Assembly (NCBI GenBank): GCA_050299555.1
Contig: JBNKWA010000072.1
Location: forward strand, 3,648-67,647
Reading direction: 5' to 3'
From: JBNKWA01 sp050299555
GTDB taxonomy: Bacteria > Pseudomonadota > Alphaproteobacteria > Rhodobacterales > Rhodobacteraceae
DNA: 64,000 nt
The notes below the pieces were generated by a model. The model did not search any database, had not been told where the DNA came from, and was given only the letters and a program-made list of their open reading frames with translations. This document shows positions 26,192 through 34,244 of this stretch, piece by piece; the first letter of the stretch is position 1; every line of letters starts with the position of its first letter. The translations under genes and the position numbers were made by a program.

Positions 26192-27237
26192 CCGACACCA
26201 CGACCCACAATCATGCCGGTCACGACCACGCCGAGCCAGGGCGGGCACGGCTCGACCGGGTCTGGCTGGCGATTCCGCTGCTGCTGCTGGCGGTTGCGCT
26301 GCTCAGGCCGGGCGACGTGGCCGGGATCGCGACCGCCGCGGCAGGCTCGCTGGCCGGCACCCTGCCCTTCATCGCCTTCGCCGTCCTCGCCGTGGCCTAT
26401 CTCAAGGCATCGGGCGGCGAACGGCTGATCGCCGGCGTCTTCACCGGCAGCCCCACACGGATGATCGTGGCGGCGGCACTGATGGGCGGACTGGCGCCGT
26501 TCTGCTCGTGCGAGGTGATCCCGTTCATCGCCGCGATGCTGGCGCTCGGGGCGCCGCTGGCCGCGGTGATGGCCTTCTGGCTGGCTTCGCCGCTGATGGA
26601 CCCGGCGATGTTCTTCGTCACCGCCGGTGCGCTCGGCATGCCCTTCGCGCTGGCCAAGCTGACAGCGGCGGTCGGGCTGGGCCTCTTCGGCGGCTTCGCC
26701 ACCCGGGCGCTGGGCAAATCGGGGCTCTTCGCCGATCCGCTACGCGGCGATGCGGCGCCGGCAAGCTGCTGCGCGGCGAAAAAACCCTTCGCCGGCGCGC
26801 CGCGCTGGCGCTTCTGGGACCAGGCCGAGCGCCGCGCCGCCTTCGCCGAGACGGCCCGGAGCAATGCGCTTTTCCTGATCAAGTGGCTGGCGCTTGCCTA
26901 TGTGATCGAGGCGATGATGGTGGCCTACGTTCCGGCCGCCTGGGTCGGCGGGCTTTTGGGCGGCGAGGGTCTGCAGCCGATCGTTCTCGGCGCCCTCCTG
27001 GGCGGCCCGGCCTATCTGAACGGCTACGCCGCGGTGCCGCTGGTCTCGGGGCTTCTCGAACAGGGCATGAACCCCGGCGCGGCGATGAGCTTCCTGCTCG
27101 CCGGCGGGGTCAGCTGCGTGCCCGCGGCGATGGCGGTCTGGGCGCTGGTCAAGCCCCGGGTCTTCGCCGCCTATGTCGGCTTTGCGTTCACCGGCTCGCT
27201 CATTGCCGGACTGACCTGGGCCGCGCTGGCCGGCTAG
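26188..27237 (+). CDS. DUF318/ArsP-type membrane permease
   Basis: 349 residues with about eight membrane spans, of the permease family that includes the organoarsenical exporter ArsP. The conserved FCSCEVIPF motif is present. Further Cys (ASCCAAKK in the central loop, SCVPA near the end) and a His-rich N-terminus (THNHAGHDHAE) may handle metal. GTG 26188 overlaps the arsR stop as GTGA, so regulator and exporter are coupled. Substrate probably arsenic or another thiophilic metal; not proven by sequence. Confidence 0.85.
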   Translation: MTDTTTHNHAGHDHAEPGRARLDRVWLAIPLLLLAVALLRPGDVAGIATAAAGSLAGTLPFIAFAVLAVAYLKASGGERLIAGVFTGSPTRMIVAAALMGGLAPFCSCEVIPFIAAMLALGAPLAAVMAFWLASPLMDPAMFFVTAGALGMPFALAKLTAAVGLGLFGGFATRALGKSGLFADPLRGDAAPASCCAAKKPFAGAPRWRFWDQAERRAAFAETARSNALFLIKWLALAYVIEAMMVAYVPAAWVGGLLGGEGLQPIVLGALLGGPAYLNGYAAVPLVSGLLEQGMNPGAAMSFLLAGGVSCVPAAMAVWALVKPRVFAAYVGFAFTGSLIAGLTWAALAG

Positions 27238-27379
27238 ACCAGCACCGCGTCAGACTGCATCGGTTTGCGAGAGGATCCCGGCCAGGATTCGACCGCGCGA
27301 ACTCCGGGCCTCTGGCGTCGGCGCACTTCGTCAGGGCCCCTGCCCATCCCCCCGCGCTGCCCCGGCCGATGGGCGCCAA

Positions 27380-27427
27380 ATCGCGCCCGGGCGCGGGGGT
27401 GGGTGGGCGGGAGCGCCCGGGCGCGAT
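27380..27427. repeat. GC-rich palindromic repeat, copy 4
   Basis: ATCGCGCCCGGGCGCG to GCGCCCGGGCGCGAT around GGGTGGGTGGGCGGG, in the 208-base gap between the converging permease and DUF2484 genes. Confidence 0.7.
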
Positions 27428-27445
27428 GGAAACCCGCTGCCAGCC

Positions 27446-27694
27446 CTAGCGCCCGGCCAGGATGCGCCTGACCCGCAGCCACAGGAAATAGACCGGCCAG
27501 CGCAAGACCGAGCATCCCGCCGCCAGCACCGCCAGGCCCGCCAGCCAGCCGCTCTGGCGGACCACCAGCGCCAGGATCGGCAGTCCCGCAACGATCAGAA
27601 CCCAGGCCTGGGGCCAGTGATGCCGGCGCGACGGGATCAGGGCCACCACATGCGCCGCCACGATCCAGAGGCAGGCAAGCAGGAGCCCGGTCAC
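27446..27694 (-). CDS. DUF2484 membrane protein (second copy)
   Basis: 82 residues with three likely membrane helices (LLLACLWIVAAHVVALI, WVLIVAGLPILALVV, WLAGLAVLAAGCSVL). DUF2484 proteins are small membrane proteins found near mur genes in Rhodobacterales; function unknown. GTG 27694 overlaps the stop of the preceding DUF2484 gene as GTGA. It is the last gene of this mur cluster. Confidence 0.75.
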   Translation of the reverse strand: MTGLLLACLWIVAAHVVALIPSRRHHWPQAWVLIVAGLPILALVVRQSGWLAGLAVLAAGCSVLRWPVYFLWLRVRRILAGR

Positions 27695-27942
27695 TCGCCG
27701 CCCTCGCGGTCGCCGCCGGTGAGCCGGCGCAGCAGATAGGCCAGCGGCTTGCGGAAGATCGACGCGGCGGCGAGGAACAGCACCACCGCCGGCCACGGCC
27801 CATGCTGCCAGGCGACGAAACCCAGCACCACGGGCAAGAGCAACAGCATTGCCCCGGCATAGGGTGCGTGGCGCGGATAAGGGATCATGGCGATGCCCGA
27901 GATCACCACCACCCAGATCAGCGCAACCAGGATCGACAGCAT
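27691..27942 (-). CDS. DUF2484 membrane protein (first copy)
   Basis: 83 residues with the same layout as its neighbour: an N-terminal helix, MIPYPRHAPYAGAMLLLL matching the ALIPSRRHHWPQAWVLIV segment of the second copy, and a hydrophobic C-terminal half. The two are diverged tandem paralogues. It starts 55 bases after murC on the same strand. Confidence 0.75.
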   Translation of the reverse strand: MLSILVALIWVVVISGIAMIPYPRHAPYAGAMLLLLPVVLGFVAWQHGPWPAVVLFLAAASIFRKPLAYLLRRLTGGDREGGE

Positions 27943-27997
27943 CGCCGCCCCTTGTCACAACCCCGCGGCAGAAATGCGGCGAAGCCTCGCGGCGGCG

Positions 27998-29416
27998 TCA
28001 GGCCGCCGACTGTGCCAGTTGTCCGGGCAGGGCGTGGGCCCATTGCGTGATGGTGCCGGCGCCGAGGCAGACCACCATGTCGCCGGGCCGCGCCTCGGCG
28101 CGCACCAGAACCGGCAATTCGTCCTCGGATTTCAGCGCCAGCGCGTGGCGGTGGCCGTGGCGCCTCAGCCCCGCCACCAGCGCCTCGCGCGTCGCGCCCT
28201 CGATGGGCGCCTCACCGGCGGCATAGACCTCGGCGATGGCCACCACGTCGGCATCGTTGAAGCAGGTGCAGAACTGCTCCATCAGGTCGTGCAGCCTGGA
28301 ATAGCGATGCGGCTGGTGCACGGCGATGATCCGCGCGCCGGGCGTGCCCGAGACCGCCTGCCGCGCCGCCCTCAGCACCGCCGCGATCTCCACTGGATGG
28401 TGGCCGTAGTCGTCGACGATGGCGACACCGTTCCAGTCGCCCACCCGGGTGAAACGGCGGTTGACCCCGCCGAAGGCCCTGAGGCCCCGGCGGATCGCAT
28501 CGGCGCTGATCCCGAGGTGCCGCGCCACCGCGATCGCCGCCAGCGCGTTCGAGACATTGTGGTCGCCATGCATCGGCAGCAGCACCCGCTCGATGGTCTC
28601 GCCGCCGTCACCCGCCACCACGTCGAAATGCGCGCCGGCCACGTCGTAGCTCAGGTTCACCGCCCGCATGTCCGCCTGCGGGTTGAAGCCATAGGTCAGC
28701 ACCCGGCGGTCGGTGATCCGCCCCACCAGCGCCTGAACTTCCGGATGGTCGGTGCAGCAGACCGCCAACCCATAGAAGGGAATGTTGGAGACGAAGGTCT
28801 CGAAGGCGGCCTTGACCGCATCGAAGCTGCCATAGTGGTCGAGATGCTCGGGGTCGATATTGGTGACGATGGCGATGGTCGCCGGCAGCCGGTTGAAGGT
28901 GCCGTCGCTCTCGTCCGCCTCGACCACCATCCAGTCGCCCGCCCCCATCCGCGCGTTCGAGCCATAGGCGTGGATGATGCCGCCATTGATGACCGTGGGG
29001 TCCATGTTGCCGGCGTCCAGCAGCGCCGCCACCATCGAGGTGGTGGTGGTCTTGCCATGGGTACCGGCAACGGCGACGTTGGATTTCAGCCGCATCAGTT
29101 CGGCCAGCATCTCGGCCCGGCGCACCACCGGCAGGCCCATGGCCCGGGCAGCGTCCAGCTCGGGGTTGCCGCGCTTGATCGCCGACGAGATCACCACCAC
29201 CGCGGCGTCCTTCAGGTTCTCCGCCTTCTGGCCGATGAAGACACGCGCGCCCGCCGCCGCCAGCCGCTCGGTGATCGCCGTGGCCCGCAGGTCCGAGCCC
29301 TGCACGGTGAAGCCCTGGGTGATCAGCACCTCGGCGATGCCGGACATGCCGATGCCGCCGATGCCGACGAAATGGATGGGGCCGACATCGTGCGGCAGCC
29401 GGGTCTGGTTGTTCAT
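27998..29416 (-). CDS. murC: UDP-N-acetylmuramate--L-alanine ligase
   Basis: 472 residues, full length. The N-terminus has the Mur ligase Rossmann motif HFVGIGGIGMSGIAE, then the ATP-binding loop AGTHGKTTTTSMV and EADESDGTF. It adds L-Ala to UDP-MurNAc in the cytoplasm. Its ATG overlaps the murG stop (ATGA), giving the order ftsW-murG-murC on one transcript. Confidence 0.97.
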   Translation of the reverse strand: MNNQTRLPHDVGPIHFVGIGGIGMSGIAEVLITQGFTVQGSDLRATAITERLAAAGARVFIGQKAENLKDAAVVVISSAIKRGNPELDAARAMGLPVVRRAEMLAELMRLKSNVAVAGTHGKTTTTSMVAALLDAGNMDPTVINGGIIHAYGSNARMGAGDWMVVEADESDGTFNRLPATIAIVTNIDPEHLDHYGSFDAVKAAFETFVSNIPFYGLAVCCTDHPEVQALVGRITDRRVLTYGFNPQADMRAVNLSYDVAGAHFDVVAGDGGETIERVLLPMHGDHNVSNALAAIAVARHLGISADAIRRGLRAFGGVNRRFTRVGDWNGVAIVDDYGHHPVEIAAVLRAARQAVSGTPGARIIAVHQPHRYSRLHDLMEQFCTCFNDADVVAIAEVYAAGEAPIEGATREALVAGLRRHGHRHALALKSEDELPVLVRAEARPGDMVVCLGAGTITQWAHALPGQLAQSAA

Positions 29417-30516
29417 GTCTGCCTCGCCTCGAATACGATCTTGTCGATCAGGTCGGCCAGCATGGCGGCCGCCTGCGGCTTGCCATAGGCCAGCGCCGCC
29501 CTGGCAAAGGCATTGGCGCCGTCGGGTTCCTCGATGATCGCGGCGATATGCCCCGCCAGCAGCTCGGGCGTCAACTCGGATTCGGCGATCATGAAGGCGC
29601 CGCCGGCCTCGACCAGGCCGCGGGCATTGGCGGTCTGGTGGTCGCCGGTGGCGTGGGGATAGGGGATCAGGATCGCCGGCCGGCCGATGACGCTGATATC
29701 GGCAATCGACGAGGCGCCGGCGCGGCTGATGACCAGCTGCGCCTCGGCCAGCCGGTCGGGGATGTCGTCGAAGAAGGGGCGGATCTCGGCCCGCATGCCA
29801 AGGTCGTCATAGGCGGCGCGGGCGGCGGCGGCATCGTCCTCGCGCGCCTGGTGGGCCACGGTCAGCCGCTCGCGCACCGCCTCGGGCAAAAGCGCCAGCG
29901 CCGCCGGAACCACGGTGCTCAGGGTCCGCGCGCCCTGGCTGCCGCCGATCACCAGAAGGTCCATGGGCCAGTCGCCGGGGCTGATATAGGGCGCGCCGGC
30001 ACGGGCACGGATGCCCGCCCTGACCGGGTTGCCGGTATTGTAGACCTCGACATCGCCCGGCACCTCGGCCGGCCAGCAGCCGATGGCCACCGCCTGCACC
30101 CGCGAGACGAACAACCGGTTGACGGTGCCAAGCCGGGCGTTCTGCTCGTGGATCAGCCGCGGGATGCGCAGCATCGTCGCCGCCACCATGGCCGGCAGCG
30201 CCGGATAGCCGCCGAACCCCGCCACCGCCGCCGGCCGGTCGCGCAGCATCGAGACGACCGCCGCCACGACCCCGAACAGGATCAGGAACGGCGCCGCCAG
30301 CTTGCGTCCCCAGCCGCCCTGCGAAAAGCTGGCCGACGGGGTGACGCTTCTGCGCACCGCGGCGGGAAAGCCGGTCGCATAACGCGCGCCCCGGGCGTCG
30401 GTCAAAAGCTTCACCCGCCAGCCGCGATCGAGCATCTCTTCGGCCAGCGCCTGGGCCGGGAACATGTGCCCGCCGGTGCCTCCGGCGGCAATCACGACAA
30501 GGGGGGATGCACTCAT
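29413..30516 (-). CDS. murG: Undecaprenyl-PP-MurNAc-pentapeptide N-acetylglucosaminyltransferase
   Basis: 367 residues with the MurG signatures AAGGTGGHMFPAQALAEE, IHEQNARLGTVNR, VIGGSQGA and ISRAGASSIAD. It makes lipid II at the inner face of the membrane. It starts 5 bases after ftsW and ends in an ATGA overlap with murC. Confidence 0.97.
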   Translation of the reverse strand: MSASPLVVIAAGGTGGHMFPAQALAEEMLDRGWRVKLLTDARGARYATGFPAAVRRSVTPSASFSQGGWGRKLAAPFLILFGVVAAVVSMLRDRPAAVAGFGGYPALPAMVAATMLRIPRLIHEQNARLGTVNRLFVSRVQAVAIGCWPAEVPGDVEVYNTGNPVRAGIRARAGAPYISPGDWPMDLLVIGGSQGARTLSTVVPAALALLPEAVRERLTVAHQAREDDAAAARAAYDDLGMRAEIRPFFDDIPDRLAEAQLVISRAGASSIADISVIGRPAILIPYPHATGDHQTANARGLVEAGGAFMIAESELTPELLAGHIAAIIEEPDGANAFARAALAYGKPQAAAMLADLIDKIVFEARQT

Positions 30517-30521
30517 CGCCG

Positions 30522-31685
30522 CTACCGGCCGCTGCCGATGATCTCGGACAGCTCGTCCTGCGGGCGCCGCCGGGTCAGCGCCAGCAGCGCCCCCAGCGTC
30601 AGCCCCGCCGCGATCACCGACGACCCGCCATAGCTCACGAAGGGCAGCGTCATGCCCTTGGGCGGCAGCAGCCGCGCCGCCACGCCGACATTGATCAGCG
30701 CCTGCAGCCCCACCAGCGCCGCCAGTCCGGTGCCCGCCAGCCGGATGAACGGATCGCGCTCGCGCACCAGCCGGATCAGCGAGCGGATCACGATCACCGA
30801 GAACAGCGCCATGATCACCGCGCACATGACCAGCCCGTACTCCTCGGCCGCCACCGCGACGATGAAGTCGGTATGGGCGTCCGGCAGCGACCACTTGACC
30901 GTGCCCTCGCCGACACCGACGCCGAACAACCCGCCCTCCTGGATGGCGCTGGCGGCATAGCCGATCTGGGTGGTGGGGTCGATCTCGGAGGCCAGGAAGC
31001 CATCGATGCGCCGCGCCACGTGGGACGAGTTGTTGTAGGCAAAGACCCCCGTCGCCACCACCGCCGCCGCTAGCCCGGTCATCAGCATGATCGGCGCCCC
31101 GGCGACGAAATACATCACCCCCCAGGCAGCCAGGATCAGCGCCGCCTGGCCGAAATCGGGCTGCAACGCCAGCATCAGCGCCAGAACCGCCGCCACGGCA
31201 AAGGACATCGTCCTGCCCGGCGGTCCGCCGATGTCGAAGCTCGCCGACATCAGCCACGCGGCGAAGACGGCAAAGCCCGGCTTCAGGAACTCCGAGGGCT
31301 GCACCGAGGCGAAGCCGAGCGAATACCAGCGCACCGCGCCCTTGCCGAAATCGGTACCGAGAACCGGCAGCAGCGCCACCGCCACCGCCGCGGCGGCAAA
31401 GCCCAGCACGCCGACGCGTCGCACCGTCAACGGCGACAGCATCGAGACCACCAGCATGGCAAGGATGCCGAAGCCGCCGAAGACCGCCTGCCGGGTGACG
31501 AAGTAGAACGGATCCAGCCCCTTGCGCGCTGCCAGCGGCGGCGAGGCGGCCAGCCCCAGCAGCAATCCGATCAGCAGAAGCCCGACAACCGCGAAAAGCG
31601 ACCAGCGGTCGACGGTGCGCCACCATTGCGGGATGAGCGGCTCGCCCGGGCTGCGGGCGGCCGCGCCGAAGACCATGTCCGTCAC
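30522..31685 (-). CDS. ftsW: Cell division peptidoglycan polymerase FtsW
   Basis: 387 residues, ten membrane spans of the SEDS family. Conserved parts are VRWYSLGFASVQPSEFLKPGF, ALQPDFGQAALI, AHTDFIVAVAAEE and PFVSYGGSS. It polymerises septal glycan with its partner transpeptidase. It is the first gene visible of this part of the division and wall cluster. A second ATG at 31676 is possible. Confidence 0.95.
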   Translation of the reverse strand: MTDMVFGAAARSPGEPLIPQWWRTVDRWSLFAVVGLLLIGLLLGLAASPPLAARKGLDPFYFVTRQAVFGGFGILAMLVVSMLSPLTVRRVGVLGFAAAAVAVALLPVLGTDFGKGAVRWYSLGFASVQPSEFLKPGFAVFAAWLMSASFDIGGPPGRTMSFAVAAVLALMLALQPDFGQAALILAAWGVMYFVAGAPIMLMTGLAAAVVATGVFAYNNSSHVARRIDGFLASEIDPTTQIGYAASAIQEGGLFGVGVGEGTVKWSLPDAHTDFIVAVAAEEYGLVMCAVIMALFSVIVIRSLIRLVRERDPFIRLAGTGLAALVGLQALINVGVAARLLPPKGMTLPFVSYGGSSVIAAGLTLGALLALTRRRPQDELSEIIGSGR

Positions 31686-31844
31686 TGGCGCCTGCCCCTG
31701 ATCATGCCTGCCGTCATCTGCCCCGGGGGTCTGCGCCGGATTTTCCGGTCTCCGCCCCTTGTTGGCCGCGAATCATAGCGGCTCGCGCGGCTTTGGGCCA
31801 GTGCGATGCACGGGCTACATGCGGGCCACGCACGATCTTGCCGG

Positions 31845-31868
31845 CAAAAATCCGCCCCGCGGGGCCGG
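31845..31868 (-). terminator. Possible terminator after the TolC-LysM gene
   Basis: On the minus strand the palindrome GCCCCGCGGGGC is followed by GGATTTTTG, 40 bases past the stop. The stem is short, so this is tentative. Confidence 0.4.
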
Positions 31869-31904
31869 CCGGCAGCAGCAAGGGCGCCGAAACGGCCGAA
31901 CGGC

Positions 31905-33482
31905 TCAGTCCGCCGCCGTCTGCAGCGGCAGTTTCAGCGACTGGCCGGCACTGACCTGATAGGGGCGCCCGATACCGTTCAGCTCGGCCAGAGCCTGCAC
32001 CGTGGTATCATGCGCCGCGGCGACGTCGTAGAGGGTCTCGCCCTTGGCCACCTTGTAGGTGGTCGGCACCGTGACCGGCGGCGTCGGCTCGGCCAGCGAC
32101 GAGGTGACCACCTCCTGCGGGCCGGTGGCCCAGCCTGCGCCCAGTGCCACGTTCAGCGTGATGTAGTCGAGCGCCAGCTGCCGGATGTTCGAGGCCAGCG
32201 TCGCCCGCGCCTCGCTGACCGAGCGCTCGGCGTCGATCACGTCGAGGATCGTCGCCTCGCCGCTCGCGGCAAGCTGCCGCGACAAATCGAGGTTGCTCTC
32301 GAAGCGCGACACCGCCCGGCGCGAGGCCGCCACCGCCTCGGCCGAACGGCCGATCGAGGCCAGCGAGCTTTCCACCTCCTCGACGCCGGACAGCACGGCC
32401 TGCTTCCAGGCCAGATAGGCCCCGCGGGCGGCGGACTCGGCGACGCTGACCCGCGACCGCCGCAAGCCCTGGTCGAAGATCGGCAGGTTCAGCGCCGGGC
32501 CGAAGGACCAGCCGACGGTACCGTTGCCGTTGACATGGGTGGCGCTGAGCGAACCGCCCAGAACCAGCGACGGGTAGAGATCGGCCGTCGCCACGCCGAC
32601 ATCGGCCACCGCGGCGGCATAGAGCCGCTCGGCACGGCGAACGTCGGGACGGTTGCGCACCAGGTCCGCCGGCACCCCGGCGCGGACGCTCTGGCCCGGA
32701 ACCGGCTGCGACCCGGTGCCGAGACCGCCGAGCGTGCCCGCCGGGACCCCGAGCAGGGTCGCGATGCGGTTGCGCTGCGCGACGGCGCCGGCCTGCAACA
32801 GCGGGATCTGCGCCTCGGTCACGGCAATCAGCGCCTCGGCCTGGCCGAGATCGAGCTGGGTCGCCGAACCCGAGTCGAGCAGGGTGCGAACCTCGCTCGC
32901 CGTGCGCCGGCGCGACGTGAGGTCACGGCGGCGCAGCGCGATGCTTTCCTCGAAGAACCGCAGGCTGACATAGGCCGAGGCCAGATTGGACAGGAACACG
33001 GTACGGGCAGCGCCGGTATCGGCATAGGCCGCCTCGACCCGGGCCGCCGCCGCCTCGCGATCGCGCCGCGCCTCGCCGAAGAGGTCGATCAGCCACGACA
33101 CACCAAAGGTGCCGTCGGTTTCGGTCGCCTCGACCAGCTCCGGCCCGCCCGAGCGCTCCACGGAGACATCCAGTGCGCTGTTCAGCACCACGCCAGAGCC
33201 ACGCGCGCTAGCCTCGGCGGCGCGAACCCGCTCAAGCGCCTGCAGGATACCGAGGTTCTGTGCCAGGCCGCGATCCACCAGCCCGTTCAGCCCGCGATCG
33301 TGAAAACCCCGCCACCATTCGGCCATCGACAGGTCGGCCGGCGCCGCCTTGACCGCCAGCGTATAGCCGCCCGGCAGGTCCATCGACGGTTCCTCATAGG
33401 TCGGCCCCACCGCACATCCCGCGACAAGCGCCGTCAACGCCGTGGCTCCCGCCAGGCGTCCCATCGCCCTCGATCTTTTCAT
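31905..33482 (-). CDS. Outer membrane efflux lipoprotein (NodT/OprM type) fused to a C-terminal LysM domain
   Basis: 525 residues. The signal peptide ends in the lipobox LVAGC, giving a lipidated Cys at about 23. Residues about 60-465 are the two TolC/OprM repeats (ADLVRNRPDVRRAERLYAAAVADVGVA and DLYPSLVLGGSLS are hallmark segments). The last 50 residues are a LysM domain (TYKVAKGETLYDVAAAHDT, LAELNGI, AGQSLKLP), which binds peptidoglycan. ATG 33482 fits the signal peptide; an upstream in-frame start would extend it by 9 residues. No membrane-fusion or RND pump gene is beside it. LysM on a TolC-type channel is unusual and may anchor it to the wall. Confidence 0.88.
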   Translation of the reverse strand: MKRSRAMGRLAGATALTALVAGCAVGPTYEEPSMDLPGGYTLAVKAAPADLSMAEWWRGFHDRGLNGLVDRGLAQNLGILQALERVRAAEASARGSGVVLNSALDVSVERSGGPELVEATETDGTFGVSWLIDLFGEARRDREAAAARVEAAYADTGAARTVFLSNLASAYVSLRFFEESIALRRRDLTSRRRTASEVRTLLDSGSATQLDLGQAEALIAVTEAQIPLLQAGAVAQRNRIATLLGVPAGTLGGLGTGSQPVPGQSVRAGVPADLVRNRPDVRRAERLYAAAVADVGVATADLYPSLVLGGSLSATHVNGNGTVGWSFGPALNLPIFDQGLRRSRVSVAESAARGAYLAWKQAVLSGVEEVESSLASIGRSAEAVAASRRAVSRFESNLDLSRQLAASGEATILDVIDAERSVSEARATLASNIRQLALDYITLNVALGAGWATGPQEVVTSSLAEPTPPVTVPTTYKVAKGETLYDVAAAHDTTVQALAELNGIGRPYQVSAGQSLKLPLQTAAD

Positions 33483-33715
33483 GGCACTGCCCTTCTGCCC
33501 GCTCGTCACACCCGTATCCGTTCAGCCTCGCGCCCCTTGTTCGTGCCGCGCCGGTTTCTTGGTGCCTGTCCGGTCGCGCCCACGGGGCCTTGCGGCATGG
33601 CCCGAAGGCCCGCCACTGGTTTCGCGCATGCTACAGCAGAATTCGCCTGCGGCAAGCTCGGACCTCAAACCCCCGCCGACTGTGGCAGAAAAGCCAACCA
33701 CTTGCGGGGCAGAGT

Positions 33716-34177
33716 TCAGGCAAGCGCAGCCGCGCGCCGGGCCAGGCTTTCGGGTGGCCAGTGCTCGCTGCGGCGGTAAAATTCCGCCATCGCCGGCACG
33801 CCCTCGGGCAGGATCACCCAAGGCAGCTTGGTCGAGGTGAAGATGTGGATGTCCGGCGGACAGGCGGCCGGCTCCTCCAGGGTGCCGACCCGCACGAAGC
33901 GGAACTTCGGCCCGGCGCCGGAATAGACGCTCCAGACCGCCACCCTGCAACGCGGGCAGCGGGCGACGATCTGGCCCTTGCCGCTGGCCGAGGGCGTGTC
34001 GACCTGCTCGGGCGTGCCGGCCAGAAGCTCGACACGGGACGCCTCGATCAGCGCGTTCAGCACGAACGCCGAGCCGGTCTCGCGCTGGCACCAGGTGCAG
34101 TGGCAGCAATGGGTGAAAAGCGGCCTGTCGGTGAGGCGGTAACGCACCTCACCGCAGGTGCAGCGTCCCTGAAGCAT
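33716..34177 (-). CDS. GFA/CENP-V-family zinc protein
   Basis: 153 residues. The zinc-binding cysteines are visible as CTCGEVRY, HCCHCTWCQRETGS and CPRC. The family is named for glutathione-dependent formaldehyde-activating enzyme, but the activity of most members is untested. It stands alone between the efflux gene and the large surface protein gene. Confidence 0.88.
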   Translation of the reverse strand: MLQGRCTCGEVRYRLTDRPLFTHCCHCTWCQRETGSAFVLNALIEASRVELLAGTPEQVDTPSASGKGQIVARCPRCRVAVWSVYSGAGPKFRFVRVGTLEEPAACPPDIHIFTSTKLPWVILPEGVPAMAEFYRRSEHWPPESLARRAAALA

Positions 34178-34244
34178 CGCGTCCCCTTCTGGCGACCCGT
34201 GATGGGCCGCCAGTCTGCATCACCGGGGCAGCGTTGTCACCGGA

